DNA from: Hymenobacter sp. BT18
GTDB taxonomy: Bacteria > Bacteroidota > Bacteroidia > Cytophagales > Hymenobacteraceae
Assembly: GCF_012273015.1 (NCBI RefSeq)
Contig: NZ_CP050954.1
Coordinates: 1,798,001-1,862,000, forward strand
Direction of reading: 5' to 3'
Length of the DNA: 64,000 nucleotides
The stretch's first letter is position 1, and every line of letters starts with the position of its first letter. Below the pieces are notes generated by a model, which saw only the letters and a program-made list of their open reading frames with translations, did no database searches and was not told where the DNA came from. Position numbers and translations under genes: made by a program. Shown here one piece after another: positions 44,988-53,859 of the stretch.

Positions 44988-45977
44988 CTATTCTTCGTCG
45001 AGCTTGTACTTGCCCAGGTCCATCCCGAAGGTCAGACCTTTTTCCTCTACGAGGTTTTCCAGCTCGGTCAGCGACTTCTTACCGAAGTTGCGGAACTTCA
45101 TCATGTCTGCCATATCCAGCTGCACCAAGTCACCAAGGGTTTTGATGTCGGCCGCTTTCAGGCAGTTGTAAGCGCGCACGCTCAGGTCCATGTCCGCCAG
45201 CGGCGTTTTCAGGACTTTGCGCATGTGCAGGGTTTCTTCATCTACCGTCTCCTCTTCCTCGGCTTTGGCCGTTTCGAAGGTCATGGTGCTGTCGGAGAAC
45301 AGCATGAAGTGTTGAATCAGGATATGAGCGGCACCTTTCAGTGCGTCCTCGGGGTGAATAGAGCCGTCCGTGTGAATCTCGATGAGGAGCTTCTCGTAGT
45401 CGGTCTTTTGCTCTACCCGGGTGTTTTCGATGCTGTACTTCACGTTCTTGATAGGCGTGAAGATGGCGTCGATGGCAATCTGACCAAATACCTGATCGGC
45501 GGGCTTGTTTTCCTCAGCGGGAACGTAGCCACGGCCTTTCTGAATGGTGAACTCAAACTCCAGCTCGGTAGCGGGGTCTACGTTGCAGATCACCAAATCC
45601 GGGTTCAGCACCTGGAAACCGTTGGTAAACTTGCTGATGTCGCCGGCCGTGAAGGTTTCTTGGTTTTTGATCCGAACCGTGATTTTGTCCTCGATAGCGT
45701 CGCTCACCTTTTTGAAGCGGACCTGCTTCAGGTTGAGGATGATTTCGGACATGTCCTCAATCACACCTTCGATGGTCATGAACTCGTGCAGTACGCTGCT
45801 GGTCCGAACCGACGTAATAGCGTAGCCCTCCAGCGACGACAGCAGGATACGGCGCAATGCGTTGCCGATCGTGACGCCGTAGCCTTTCTCAAGCGGTTTA
45901 AATTCAAACGTTCCGTAGAAGTCGTCGGATTTCTCCATCACTACCTTCTCCGGCATTTGAAAAGCTAAGATTGACAT
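44988..45977 (-). CDS. rpoA: RNA polymerase alpha subunit
   Basis: The 329-residue subunit has the assembly domain ([28 protein letters not shown], core [14 protein letters not shown], residues about 20-55), the linker near residues 225-255 and the C-terminal domain with [23 protein letters not shown] and [18 protein letters not shown]. The alpha C-terminal domain contacts activators and upstream promoter DNA. Length and layout are normal. Palindromic elements lie on both sides, between rpsD and rpoA and between rpoA and rplQ. Confidence 0.97.
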   Translation of the reverse strand: MSILAFQMPEKVVMEKSDDFYGTFEFKPLEKGYGVTIGNALRRILLSSLEGYAITSVRTSSVLHEFMTIEGVIEDMSEIILNLKQVRFKKVSDAIEDKITVRIKNQETFTAGDISKFTNGFQVLNPDLVICNVDPATELEFEFTIQKGRGYVPAEENKPADQVFGQIAIDAIFTPIKNVKYSIENTRVEQKTDYEKLLIEIHTDGSIHPEDALKGAAHILIQHFMLFSDSTMTFETAKAEEEETVDEETLHMRKVLKTPLADMDLSVRAYNCLKAADIKTLGDLVQLDMADMMKFRNFGKKSLTELENLVEEKGLTFGMDLGKYKLDEE

Positions 45978-45998
45978 AAGTGGGGCGTTTTTTAGTAT

Positions 45999-46063
45999 TG
46001 AGCAATGGGTATTAAGTAGAAAGCGCCTCTAGTTAGCTGCTTCGTACTCAATACCCAAACTCA
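45999..46063. repeat. Imperfect palindrome between rpsD and rpoA
   Basis: Left arm 45999-46018 (tgagcaatgggtattaagta) and right arm 46045-46063 (tactcaatacccaaactca) are reverse complements with few mismatches around a 26-base loop. The motif gggtattnagta/tactnaatacc is unrelated in sequence to the other palindromes of the cluster. Confidence 0.75.
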
Positions 46064-46130
46064 GTTCCAATTTGTAACAAGGAAAAAAATCGAAGCAACA
46101 GCAGGCCCAGCCGAAGCCGGGCCGCCAAGA

Positions 46131-46736
46131 TTACTTCGAGTACAACTCGACGATGAGCTGCTCCGTGATTTTCTCCGGAATCAGGTCACGCGAGGGGGCG
46201 CTGATGAACTTGCCCACCATTTCCTTGCCGTCCCACTCCAGCCACGAGAAAGCACGGGCGTTGCGGGCGCTGAGGCTGGTCGTAATGGCTTCCAGCGACT
46301 TCGATTTTTCACGTACGGCAACAACGTCGCCGGCACGCAGCTTGTAGGAAGCAATGTTTACTACTTCACCGTTCACCGTGATGTGCTTGTGCAGGACGAG
46401 CTGACGAGCAGCCCGGCGCGTGGGCGCAATGCCCAAACGGTACACCGTGTTGTCGAGGCGCGACTCCAGCAAAGCCAGCAGGTTGTCACCGGTGATGCCG
46501 GGCAGCGTAGCCGCTTTGTGGAACAGGTTCTCGAACTGCTTTTCTAGGACGCCGTACATGTACTTCACTTTCTGCTTCTCCATCAGCTGGACAGCGTACT
46601 CGCTTTGCTTCTTACGACGACCACGGCCATGCTGGCCGGGGGGGTATGCTTTCTTGGTGAGTGCCTTGCTTGGGCCGAAGATCGGCTCATTGAAGCGACG
46701 GGCAATCTTGGTTTTAGGACCAGTATAACGTGCCAT
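46131..46736 (-). CDS. rpsD: 30S ribosomal protein S4
   Basis: The 201-residue protein begins [20 protein letters not shown] and contains [20 protein letters not shown] and the S4 RNA-binding domain ([34 protein letters not shown], core [10 protein letters not shown]). It is a zinc-free form because the N-terminal cysteines of the zinc-binding type are absent. S4 nucleates the 30S body and forms part of the mRNA entry site with S3 and S5. It lies 115 bases after rpsK. Confidence 0.97.
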   Translation of the reverse strand: MARYTGPKTKIARRFNEPIFGPSKALTKKAYPPGQHGRGRRKKQSEYAVQLMEKQKVKYMYGVLEKQFENLFHKAATLPGITGDNLLALLESRLDNTVYRLGIAPTRRAARQLVLHKHITVNGEVVNIASYKLRAGDVVAVREKSKSLEAITTSLSARNARAFSWLEWDGKEMVGKFISAPSRDLIPEKITEQLIVELYSK

Positions 46737-46851
46737 TTCGGGGTTGTTGTGTGTTGAGGGGGTTGAACCGCGTGCATTGGATAACTAGTGCAGCCCTGCG
46801 GGCCAGAACCATCTTCCAATACCGCTGGCCAATGAAGGCCAGTTCGCTAAA

Positions 46852-47244
46852 TCAAACGCGACGACGTTTGGGAGGACGGCAGCCGTTGTGGGGCAGCGGC
46901 GTCACGTCCTTAATGGTCGTTACCTCAATACCCACGTTACCCAGCGTGCGGATAGCCGATTCACGGCCAGCACCCGGACCCTTTACGAACACCTCGGCTT
47001 TGCGCATGCCCAGGTCGTGAGCTACTTTGCCGCAATCCGTGGCAGCCATCTGAGCTGCGTAGGGGGTGTTCTTTTTAGAACCCCGGAAGCCCATCTTACC
47101 AGCCGACGCCCAGGAAATAACCTGGCCGTTGTTGTTGGTGATGGAGATGATGATGTTGTTGAACGAGGCTTTGATGTGTACCTGGCCTACGGGCTCAACA
47201 ACAACAACGCGCTTCTTGGCTTTGTCTTTTCTTTTTTGTGCCAT
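46852..47244 (-). CDS. rpsK: 30S ribosomal protein S11
   Basis: The 130-residue protein has the S11 core: [43 protein letters not shown] and the conserved C-terminal block [18 protein letters not shown]11 lies at the 30S platform near the E site. The length is normal. It is encoded between rpsM and rpsD as in most bacteria, with an 80-base gap before it and a 115-base gap after it. Confidence 0.97.
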   Translation of the reverse strand: MAQKRKDKAKKRVVVVEPVGQVHIKASFNNIIISITNNNGQVISWASAGKMGFRGSKKNTPYAAQMAATDCGKVAHDLGMRKAEVFVKGPGAGRESAIRTLGNVGIEVTTIKDVTPLPHNGCRPPKRRRV

Positions 47245-47324
47245 TTGGTTATCGCGAAAAACTGCGGAAGGTGTTGAAGCCGGCTATCCAGTCCGGAAAG
47301 CCGGGCTTCGATTCCCGCTACAGA

Positions 47325-47702
47325 TTATTTAGTAGCCTTCTTCTTGCCAGCAACGGTCTTGCGCTTGCCCTTGCGGGTACGCGAGTTGTTCTTGGTACGC
47401 TGACCACGAACCGGCAGACCTTTGCGGTGACGCAGACCCCGGTAGCAACCGATGTCCATCAGGCGCTTAATGTTCAGCTGCACTTCTGAGCGCAGCACAC
47501 CTTCGGTTTTGAACTCAGCAGCAATGATGCTACGAATTTCACCAGCCTCAGCTTCCGTCCAGTCTTTCACCTTCTTGTTCAGGTCGATGCCTGCTTTGGT
47601 AAGGATCTGCTGGGCCGAAGGACGACCGATGCCGAAAATGTAGGTCAGCGCGATTTCACCGCGCTTGTTGTCTGGGATATCTACCCCTGCAATACGAGCC
47701 AT
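47325..47702 (-). CDS. rpsM: 30S ribosomal protein S13
   Basis: The 125-residue protein starts [26 protein letters not shown], with the core IAGVDIP...YIFGIG, and ends with [27 protein letters not shown], the typical basic tail. S13 contacts the P-site tRNA and the 50S subunit. It follows rpmJ by 27 bases in the alpha operon. Confidence 0.97.
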   Translation of the reverse strand: MARIAGVDIPDNKRGEIALTYIFGIGRPSAQQILTKAGIDLNKKVKDWTEAEAGEIRSIIAAEFKTEGVLRSEVQLNIKRLMDIGCYRGLRHRKGLPVRGQRTKNNSRTRKGKRKTVAGKKKATK

Positions 47703-47729
47703 GTGCTTTTTTAAAAAAGTCTGGTGCTA

Positions 47730-47846
47730 CTACCCTTGACGCTGTTTGTAGCGGGGGTTCTTTTTGTTGATGACGTAAAGCTTGCCTTTGCGGCGAATTA
47801 CCTTACAGTCGGCGCTGCGCTTCTTAACGGACGCTTTGACTTTCAT
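47730..47846 (-). CDS. rpmJ: 50S ribosomal protein L36
   Basis: The 38-residue product starts [20 protein letters not shown] and ends NPRYKQRQG, clearly L36. Of the four zinc ligands of the classical form only one Cys (position 14) remains. The other positions are Ser, Asn and Tyr, so this is the zinc-independent type usual in Bacteroidota. It sits between infA and rpsM. A palindrome built from octamers separates it from infA. Confidence 0.95.
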   Translation of the reverse strand: MKVKASVKKRSADCKVIRRKGKLYVINKKNPRYKQRQG

Positions 47847-47866
47847 GTGGATGGAGTTGTTAGGAG

Positions 47867-47913
47867 CTTAGGGTCTTGGGGTCTTGGTACAGGAACCGAA
47901 GTCCCTAAGACCC
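47867..47913. repeat. Octamer-based palindrome between infA and rpmJ
   Basis: The left side has cttagggtcttggggtcttgg, tandem copies of an 8-base unit GGTCTTgG. The right arm near 47896-47913 (gaagtccctaagaccc) is its imperfect reverse complement. The same octamer builds the palindrome between rpsG and fusA at 63713-63810. Confidence 0.75.
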
Positions 47914-47914
47914 G

Positions 47915-48133
47915 CTACTTGTAACGGTACACAATTCGTCCCTTCGACAAGTCGTAGGGCGACATTTCCAGCTTTACCTTATCTCCCGGCAGGATCTTGA
48001 TGTAGTGCATCCGCATCTTGCCCGAAATGTGGGCAATCAACTGGTGACCGTTCTCCAGCTCCACTCGGAACATGGCGTTGGAAAGGGCTTCCAGGATGAC
48101 TCCGTCCTGCTCAATGGAAGTTTGTTTGGCCAT
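47915..48133 (-). CDS. infA: Translation initiation factor IF-1
   Basis: The 72-residue OB-fold protein begins [22 protein letters not shown] and contains [32 protein letters not shown], with the typical IF-1 core [14 protein letters not shown]. It occupies the A site during initiation. It starts four bases after the map stop, so the two genes are coupled. Gene order map-infA-rpmJ is common in Bacteroidota. Confidence 0.97.
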   Translation of the reverse strand: MAKQTSIEQDGVILEALSNAMFRVELENGHQLIAHISGKMRMHYIKILPGDKVKLEMSPYDLSKGRIVYRYK

Positions 48134-48137
48134 AAGG

Positions 48138-48908
48138 CTACTGTAAGGCTTTTTCTATGTATTCGAAGGAGGTAAGAATTTCCGCCTTGTCTTTTCTGAC
48201 TACCACGGTATGCTCGAAGTGCGCCGAAGGCTTGAGGTCTTTGGTGCGGATGGTCCAACCATCTTTCTCCTGAACCACACTCTTGGTACCAAGGTTTACC
48301 ATAGGCTCAATGGCTAGCACCAAACCCGTTTGCAGCTTCAATCCCGAACCACGTTTTCCATAGTTGGGTACTTCCGGCCGCTCGTGCAGCTTCTGGCCGA
48401 TACCATGACCAACCAACTCCCGAACTACACCGTACCCACGCTTTTCCACGTGATTTTGAATAGCAAAGCTGACGTCGCCCATCCGGTTACCCGCCACTGC
48501 CTGCTCGATACCGAGGTACAGTGACTTCTTGGTTTCTTCGAGCAGCTCCAGTACCTCTGGCGCCACCTCCCCTACTGGGTAAGTATAGGCGCTATCGGCG
48601 TGGTAGCCATTCAGCAGTACGCCGCAGTCTACCGAGATGATATCCCCGCTTTTCAGGGTGTAGTCACTTGGGAAACCGTGCACCACCACCGAGTTGGGCG
48701 AGATGCAAAGGCTGAAGGGGAAATCATTGTAGCCTTTAAACGAAGGCTGCCCGCCATGATCCCTGATGAACTCTTCCGCGCGAAGGTCTAGTTCCCGCGT
48801 AGTCACTCCTTCCCGGATCATGCCCGCGACTTCGCCGTGAGCCTGAGCCAGCACCTTCGCGCTGGCTCGCATTAGTTCAATTTCTTCCTCGGTCTTGTAG
48901 AAGATCAT
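48138..48908 (-). CDS. map: Type I methionine aminopeptidase
   Basis: The 256-residue enzyme removes the N-terminal Met of new proteins. It is the short type I form. Metal ligands are visible in [18 protein letters not shown] (two Asp), [19 protein letters not shown] (His), VLAIEPMVN (Glu) and the last Glu in HFEHTVVV. The start at 48908 ([14 protein letters not shown]) matches family start; eight extra residues from 48932 would overlap secY. It lies seven bases after the secY stop. Confidence 0.95.
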   Translation of the reverse strand: MIFYKTEEEIELMRASAKVLAQAHGEVAGMIREGVTTRELDLRAEEFIRDHGGQPSFKGYNDFPFSLCISPNSVVVHGFPSDYTLKSGDIISVDCGVLLNGYHADSAYTYPVGEVAPEVLELLEETKKSLYLGIEQAVAGNRMGDVSFAIQNHVEKRGYGVVRELVGHGIGQKLHERPEVPNYGKRGSGLKLQTGLVLAIEPMVNLGTKSVVQEKDGWTIRTKDLKPSAHFEHTVVVRKDKAEILTSFEYIEKALQ

Positions 48909-48915
48909 GACCGAA

Positions 48916-50232
48916 TTAGGATGCCATAGCAATTGGCGTCGAACGCCCCCGCACTTTACCCGACTTCATCATGCCGTCGTAGTGACGCATCAGCAGGTAG
49001 CTCTGTACCTGGTTAAGCGTATCCAGTACCACGCCTACCATAATGATGAGCGAAGTTCCGCCGTAAAAAGCTGAGAACGGACGCGTCACCCCGAATAGCA
49101 GGGCAATAGCCGGGAAGATGGCAATCAGGGCCAGGGCCAGCGCCCCGGGCAGGGTAATACGGGTGAGTACCTCATCAATGTATTCGGAAGTATCAGCTCC
49201 AGGCTTGACGCCGGGAACGAAACCGCCGCTGCGCTTCAGGTCGTCGGCAATCTGGTTGGGGTTCACGCTGATGGCCGTATAGAAATACGTGAACAACAGA
49301 ATGAGCGTCCCGAATACTAAGTTGTACTCCCAGGAAGTGTAATCCGAGAACTTAACGCCAATGGTGTTGGCTAGGTCGCTGTCGTTCTGCCATACCGAGG
49401 CCACAATGGCAGGCACAAACATGAGCGACTGGGCAAAAATGATTGGCATCACCCCCGCTGCGTTCACCTTCATAGGGATGAACTGACGCTGGGAGTTAAG
49501 CTGAGCGGTACCGCCTATCTGCTTGGCATATTGCACTGGAATCTGGCGCACAGCCTGAGTCAATACAATCACCGCCATGACTACGAAGAAGAGCACCACC
49601 AGTTCCAACAGGAAAATGAGTGCGCCATTCAATCCTTTAGCAGCTGCTTCACCGATAATGGCGCCGGGAAAACGTGATACAATCCCGATCATGATGATCA
49701 TGGAAATACCGTTGCCGATGCCTTTATCAGTAATTTTCTCACCAAGCCACATGCAGAACAGCGTACCAGCGGTGATGATAATCATCGATGATACCGTGAA
49801 CAGCACGCCCGGATTGATAATGGCATCAGCATTAATGGTAGCAATAAAGCCGACCGACTGAGCCAGAACAATGGGAATGGTGAGAATACGGGTGTACTGG
49901 TTGATTTTCTTGCGTCCCGACTCACCCTCTTTCTGCAGCTTCTGGAAGTACGGCACCGCAATCGTCAGCAGTTGCAATACAATGGAAGCCGAGATATAGG
50001 GCATGATGCCCAGTGCAAAAATCGATGCGTTGCTGAAAGCGCCCCCGAGGAGCGTATCCAGAATACCGAAAATGCCTGCGGCGCCTTGTTTCAGACGGGT
50101 AGCATCAACTCCGGGCAGCACCACGAAGGAGCCTAGCCGATAGATGGCAATGAAAAAAAGCGTATTGAAGATCCGCGTACGCAGATCTTCAATCGCAAAA
50201 ATGTTCTTTATCGTTTCGATAAACTTTTTCAT
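48916..50232 (-). CDS. secY: Preprotein translocase subunit SecY
   Basis: SecY is the channel of the Sec translocon, working with the SecA encoded at 6213-9620. The 438-residue protein shows ten membrane helices and typical segments such as IYRLGSFVVLPGVD, GIMPYISASIVLQLL, KIQKEGESGRKKINQYTR-like (QKLQKEGESGRKKINQYTR), the plug region and NPNQIADDLKRSGGFVPGVKPG. It lies 14 bases after rplO, in the conserved spc operon position. Confidence 0.97.
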   Translation of the reverse strand: MKKFIETIKNIFAIEDLRTRIFNTLFFIAIYRLGSFVVLPGVDATRLKQGAAGIFGILDTLLGGAFSNASIFALGIMPYISASIVLQLLTIAVPYFQKLQKEGESGRKKINQYTRILTIPIVLAQSVGFIATINADAIINPGVLFTVSSMIIITAGTLFCMWLGEKITDKGIGNGISMIIMIGIVSRFPGAIIGEAAAKGLNGALIFLLELVVLFFVVMAVIVLTQAVRQIPVQYAKQIGGTAQLNSQRQFIPMKVNAAGVMPIIFAQSLMFVPAIVASVWQNDSDLANTIGVKFSDYTSWEYNLVFGTLILLFTYFYTAISVNPNQIADDLKRSGGFVPGVKPGADTSEYIDEVLTRITLPGALALALIAIFPAIALLFGVTRPFSAFYGGTSLIIMVGVVLDTLNQVQSYLLMRHYDGMMKSGKVRGRSTPIAMAS

Positions 50233-50246
50233 CGCCGATTATGACT

Positions 50247-50690
50247 TTACAGCGTCACAGCTTTACCACCGGCTTTCTCAATGGCTTCTACAGCCGATTT
50301 TGAGAAGGCGTGGGCGTGTACTTCCACCGCCGTAGCAATTTCGCCACGACCCAGAATTTTAATCTTGGCGTTTTTCGAGGCCAGACCAGCATTTACGAAG
50401 AAAGCCGAATCCAAGGTAGTAACGCCACCCTCAGTGAGGCTAGCCAGTACGTCCAAGTTGATGGCTTTGTACTCCACGCGGTTCAGGCTCTTGAAGCCGA
50501 ACTTAGGCACGCGGCGCTGCAGGGGCATCTGGCCACCTTCGAAGCCGGACTTTTTGGAGTAGCCCGAGCGGGACTTGGCACCTTTATGACCGCGCGTTGA
50601 AGTGCCGCCACGGCCGGAACCCGTACCACGGCCTACACGCTTCTCATTGCGGGTAGCACCAACGGCGGGTTTGAGATTGCTGAGATTCAT
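50247..50690 (-). CDS. rplO: 50S ribosomal protein L15
   Basis: The 147-residue protein starts MNLSNLKPAVGATRNEKRVGRG and has the Gly/Arg-rich N-terminal tail GRGTGSGRGGTSTRGHKGAKSR, core KGAKSRSGYSKKSGFEGGQMPL, and a C-terminal globular part ending AIEKAGGKAVTL. L15 binds 23S rRNA late in assembly. Length is normal. Confidence 0.97.
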   Translation of the reverse strand: MNLSNLKPAVGATRNEKRVGRGTGSGRGGTSTRGHKGAKSRSGYSKKSGFEGGQMPLQRRVPKFGFKSLNRVEYKAINLDVLASLTEGGVTTLDSAFFVNAGLASKNAKIKILGRGEIATAVEVHAHAFSKSAVEAIEKAGGKAVTL

Positions 50691-50704
50691 GATCGAGATA
50701 CTTC

Positions 50705-50884
50705 CTACAGTTCGGTTACTTCCAACAGGTGTTTCACGGCGTTTACCATGCCAGCAACCTGAGGCGTGTTCTCCACGCTCTTGGTGCTACCCATTTTGCC
50801 GAGGCCAAGGGCCTTCACCGTGCGTTTCTGACGCTCTGGGCGGTCGATAACGCTTTTCACGAGTTTAATTTGGATCTGCGCCAT
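50705..50884 (-). CDS. rpmD: 50S ribosomal protein L30
   Basis: The 59-residue protein starts MAQIQIKLVKSVIDRPERQK and has GKMGSTKSVENTPQVAGMVNAV, typical L30. The start at 50884 was chosen because the longer frame overlaps rpsE and adds non-homologous residues. It begins seven bases after the rpsE stop and ends 14 bases before rplO. Confidence 0.95.
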   Translation of the reverse strand: MAQIQIKLVKSVIDRPERQKRTVKALGLGKMGSTKSVENTPQVAGMVNAVKHLLEVTEL

Positions 50885-50891
50885 CTGACTC

Positions 50892-51485
50892 TTAACCGTT
50901 AAATACTTGGGCGAGTGTGATACCGCGAGCCTGTGCAATTTGCATGGGGTCACGCATTTTCAGCAGCGCGTCGAAGGTTGCCTTCACCACGTTGTGGGGG
51001 TTAGACGAGCCTTTCGACTTGGCCAGTACATCTTTGATGCCGGCGCTTTCGAACACAGCACGCATAGCACCACCAGCAATTACGCCGGTACCGGCAGCAG
51101 CTGGCTGAACCAGTACGAAACCACCGGAGTACTTGCCTTCCATCACGTGAGGAACAGTGTGCTTGTACAGCGGCACTTTCACCAAGTTCTTCTTCGCGTC
51201 GTCAATGCCTTTAGCAATGGCGTCCGTTACTTCGTTGGCTTTGCCGAGGCCGTAGCCTACGGTGCCGTTGCCGTCACCTACTACCACGATGGCGGAGAAG
51301 CTGAAGCGACGACCGCCCTTTACTACTTTCGCTACGCGGTTGATAGCAACCACTTTTTCTTTCAGATCGGACTCGGCCGCGCGGGGAGCCTGGTCACGGT
51401 TACCGCCTCGGTCGTTTCCACCACCACGACGGTCGTTGCCGCCCCGGTCATTACCGCCACCACGGTTGTTGTTGAATTCTGCCAT
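50892..51485 (-). CDS. rpsE: 30S ribosomal protein S5 with RGG-rich N-terminus
   Basis: S5 lies at the mRNA entry site and affects decoding accuracy. The core (about residues 40-197) has [31 protein letters not shown] and [14 protein letters not shown], all typical. The first 36 residues form an extra low-complexity tail with repeated [10 protein letters not shown] and NDRGGNR units. Similar Arg/Gly/Asp repeats appear at the end of S3 encoded in the same cluster. The tail may bind RNA or shape the entry channel. Confidence 0.97.
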   Translation of the reverse strand: MAEFNNNRGGGNDRGGNDRRGGGNDRGGNRDQAPRAAESDLKEKVVAINRVAKVVKGGRRFSFSAIVVVGDGNGTVGYGLGKANEVTDAIAKGIDDAKKNLVKVPLYKHTVPHVMEGKYSGGFVLVQPAAAGTGVIAGGAMRAVFESAGIKDVLAKSKGSSNPHNVVKATFDALLKMRDPMQIAQARGITLAQVFNG

Positions 51486-51491
51486 GATGCG

Positions 51492-51842
51492 TTAGAAATT
51501 AAGGCCGCCTTCGCGGGCACCTTCTGCCAATGATTTTACACGGCCGTGGTAGAGGTAACCCGAACGGTCAAATACCACTTTCGTAATGCCTTTTTCCTGA
51601 GCACGGGCGGCAAGCTCTTTGCCGACTGCGGCGGCGAGGGCGACTCCGTTGCCCCCTTCCACCGAAACGTGCTTCGAGGAAGCAGCTGCCAGCGTGCGGC
51701 CGATGGTGTCGTCAATAATCTGAGCGTAGATGCCCGTATTGCTGCGAAACACCGACAAACGCGGGCGCTCGGACGTGCCAGCCACCTTAGTGCGGATGAT
51801 GCGCTGGATCCGTTTTCTTCTAGTTGCTTTATCGAAAGCCAT
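51492..51842 (-). CDS. rplR: 50S ribosomal protein L18
   Basis: The 116-residue protein begins [20 protein letters not shown] and contains [20 protein letters not shown] and [28 protein letters not shown], the L18 signatures (core [20 protein letters not shown]). It binds 5S rRNA in the central protuberance with L5. It starts nine bases after the rplF stop and ends six bases before rpsE. Confidence 0.97.
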   Translation of the reverse strand: MAFDKATRRKRIQRIIRTKVAGTSERPRLSVFRSNTGIYAQIIDDTIGRTLAAASSKHVSVEGGNGVALAAAVGKELAARAQEKGITKVVFDRSGYLYHGRVKSLAEGAREGGLNF

Positions 51843-51851
51843 GGTGTGATG

Positions 51852-52406
51852 TTATTTCGAAGCCGTTTTACCAGCCTTACGACGAATCTGCTCGCCCACG
51901 AAGCGTACGCCTTTGCCTTTGTAAGGCTCAACTTTACGCAGGGAACGAATTTTAGCAGCTACTTGACCCAGCAGTTGCTTATCGATGCTGGTGAGGGTAA
52001 CGATAGGGTTCTTACCCTTTTCAGTTACCGCCGTTGCAGTTACCTCTTTCGGCAGTGCCAGGAAGATGTTGTGCGAATAGCCCAGCGCAAGTTCCAGGGT
52101 GTTACCAGCCATCGAGGCTTTGTAACCTACACCTACCAGCTCCAGCTTCTCTTCCAGACCGTTGCTAACGCCGCTGATGGCGTTGTTCAGCAGCGAGCGG
52201 TAGAGACCGTGCATAGCCTTGTGGCGCTTCTGTTCCGTCGGACGGGAAACAACCAGCTGGCCGTCTTCCTGGGCCACGATGATGTCGCGGTCCACCGGAA
52301 CCACCAAAGTGCCTTTCGGGCCCTTTACGGTTACCGTATTTTCGTTGCTCACTTCAACCTGCACGTTGGCGGGCAGGCTGATGGGCAGTTTACCAATGCG
52401 TGACAT
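51852..52406 (-). CDS. rplF: 50S ribosomal protein L6
   Basis: The 184-residue protein starts MSRIGKLPISLPANVQVEV and has two L6 repeats with VTVKGPKGTLVVPVDRDI and LELALGYSHNIFLALPKEV. The C-terminal block RKVEPYKGKGVRFVGEQIRRKAGKTASK carries the typical EPYKGKGVRF. It sits near the sarcin-ricin loop. It follows rpsH by 20 bases. Confidence 0.97.
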   Translation of the reverse strand: MSRIGKLPISLPANVQVEVSNENTVTVKGPKGTLVVPVDRDIIVAQEDGQLVVSRPTEQKRHKAMHGLYRSLLNNAISGVSNGLEEKLELVGVGYKASMAGNTLELALGYSHNIFLALPKEVTATAVTEKGKNPIVTLTSIDKQLLGQVAAKIRSLRKVEPYKGKGVRFVGEQIRRKAGKTASK

Positions 52407-52426
52407 AGTCTCGTTTTCCTTTCAGA

Positions 52427-52825
52427 TTAGTAGACGTAGCACAGCACTTCGCCGCCCACGTTTTCGGCTTTCGCCTCTTTCTCCGTCATCACGCCCTTGG
52501 ACGTCGACAGAATTGCAATACCCAAGCCGCTCAGTACGCGGGGCAGGTTTTCTACGTGAGCATACGTGCGCAGACCAGGCGAGCTGATGCGCTCCAACTT
52601 GGTGATGGCAGGAGCCTTGGTAGTGGGGTTGTACTTCAGCGCGATTTTGATCGTGCCTTGTACTGCGGCATCATCAAAACGGTAGCTCTGAATGTACCCT
52701 TTTTTGTAGAGCACTTTCGTGATTTCCTTTTTGATGTTGCTGGCCGGAATCTCTACTACCCGGTGGTTTGCCTTGATGGCATTGCGTACCCGGGTCAGGT
52801 AGTCGGCAATTGGATCTGTATTCAT
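52427..52825 (-). CDS. rpsH: 30S ribosomal protein S8
   Basis: The 132-residue protein starts MNTDPIADYLTRVRNAIKANH and ends GLGIAILSTSKGVMTEKEAKAENVGGEVLCYVY, with the S8 cores DPIADYLTRVRNA and STSKGVMTEKEA. In E. coli S8 regulates the spc operon by binding its own message. Here a TATCTTTG promoter-like box and a strong hairpin lie in the 197-base gap before it, so rpsH may head its own transcript. Confidence 0.97.
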   Translation of the reverse strand: MNTDPIADYLTRVRNAIKANHRVVEIPASNIKKEITKVLYKKGYIQSYRFDDAAVQGTIKIALKYNPTTKAPAITKLERISSPGLRTYAHVENLPRVLSGLGIAILSTSKGVMTEKEAKAENVGGEVLCYVY

Positions 52826-52863
52826 TGAGAATGTAGAAAAGAAGCTCCTAATTCTAGGGGCCG

Positions 52864-52871
52864 CAAAGATA
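52864..52871 (-). promoter_or_regulatory. Bacteroidota -7 element before rpsH
   Basis: On the minus strand this reads TATCTTTG, a perfect TAnnTTTG, 38 bases before the rpsH start and just after the strong hairpin at 52873-52911. The -33 position holds TTCTG rather than TTG. Confidence 0.5.
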
Positions 52872-52872
52872 G

Positions 52873-52911
52873 GAAAATTTCGCCGCCACAGAAAGGGGCG
52901 ACGAAATTTTC
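52873..52911 (-). terminator. Strong hairpin between rpsN and rpsH
   Basis: Arms gaaaatttcgccgcc (52873-52887) and ggggcgacgaaattttc (52895-52911) pair with minor bulges around a 7-base loop. The gap also has a weaker 8-bp stem at 52981-53012 nearer the rpsN stop. The hairpin could end or attenuate the upstream transcript. Confidence 0.55.
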
Positions 52912-53022
52912 GGTTAAGACTACTCGGCTCGGCTTATGAAGGCTCGGCCAATGGTTTCTTTTGGCAACCTGCCATGTAATGTTGTCTTGCTCAAAAAACG
53001 AAGGAAGACAACAGCAGTGGTA

Positions 53023-53292
53023 CTACCAGCTAGACTTGGTCACGCCAGGAATCTTGCCGGCCAGCGCCATTTCGCGGAAGCGCACCCGGCTGATGCCGAA
53101 CTTGCGCATATAGCCACGGGGGCGGCCGTCAATTTTGTCGCGGTTGTGCAAACGCACGGGCGAAGCATTGCGGGGCAGTTTGTCCAGACCTTCGTAGTCG
53201 CCAGCCGCTTTCAGGGCCTTGCGCTTCTCGGCATAACGGGCTACGACAGCAACGCGCTTCCGCTCCCGGGCTTTCATCGATTCCTTAGCCAT
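53023..53292 (-). CDS. rpsN: 30S ribosomal protein S14, zinc-free form
   Basis: The 89-residue protein starts [20 protein letters not shown] and ends [24 protein letters not shown], typical of S14 (core [20 protein letters not shown]). It is the longer zinc-independent form with no CxxC pairs. Its start overlaps the rplE stop by eight bases. A 197-base gap follows before rpsH, unusually long for the spc operon. Confidence 0.97.
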   Translation of the reverse strand: MAKESMKARERKRVAVVARYAEKRKALKAAGDYEGLDKLPRNASPVRLHNRDKIDGRPRGYMRKFGISRVRFREMALAGKIPGVTKSSW

Positions 53293-53845
53293 TGTTTTGT
53301 TTCTTGGCGTTAGCGAACGGCATTCCGAAGGCGCGCAGCAGCTCGTAGCTCTGTTCGTCGTTTTCGGCCGTCGTTACGAAGGTAATATCCATACCGGCAA
53401 TCGACTTGATTTTGTCAATCGAAATTTCCGGGAAGATGATTTGCTCCTTGATGCCTAGGGTATAGTTACCACGGCCATCGAAGCCTTTGTCGTTGATGCC
53501 TTTGAAGTCACGCACGCGGGGCAGCGCTACAGTCAGCAGACGGTCGAGGAACTCGTACATCTGATTGCCGCGGAGCGTTACACGCGCACCGATAGGCATG
53601 CCTTCACGCAGTTTGAAGTTCGACACTGAGCGCTTGGCGATGGTAGGAACGGCTTTCTGACCGGTGATGATGGTCAGCTCGTCCACTCCGTTGTCGACCA
53701 GCTTCTTGTCGGCTACGGCTGCGCCGATACCGCGGTTGATGCAGATCTTGGTGATGCGTGGTACCTGCATGATGCTCTTGAACTGGAATTTCTCCTGGAG
53801 CGCCGGTACTACTTCTTTTTGGTATTTCTCTTTGAGTCGAGCCAT
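53285..53845 (-). CDS. rplE: 50S ribosomal protein L5
   Basis: The 186-residue protein starts [20 protein letters not shown] and has [32 protein letters not shown] and [22 protein letters not shown], diagnostic of L5. It binds 5S rRNA and touches the P-site tRNA. It lies 14 bases after rplX and overlaps rpsN by eight bases. Confidence 0.97.
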   Translation of the reverse strand: MARLKEKYQKEVVPALQEKFQFKSIMQVPRITKICINRGIGAAVADKKLVDNGVDELTIITGQKAVPTIAKRSVSNFKLREGMPIGARVTLRGNQMYEFLDRLLTVALPRVRDFKGINDKGFDGRGNYTLGIKEQIIFPEISIDKIKSIAGMDITFVTTAENDEQSYELLRAFGMPFANAKKQNNG

Positions 53846-53859
53846 TGTGGTAGGGCAGG

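Noticed and set aside
47276-47325. A tRNA-like T-arm sequence (GGGCTTCGATTCCCGC) in the rpsK/rpsM gap
   Set aside because: No acceptor stem, anticodon arm or CCA end can be built around it. It is better explained as part of a short hairpin formed by gaagccggct and agccgggcttc.
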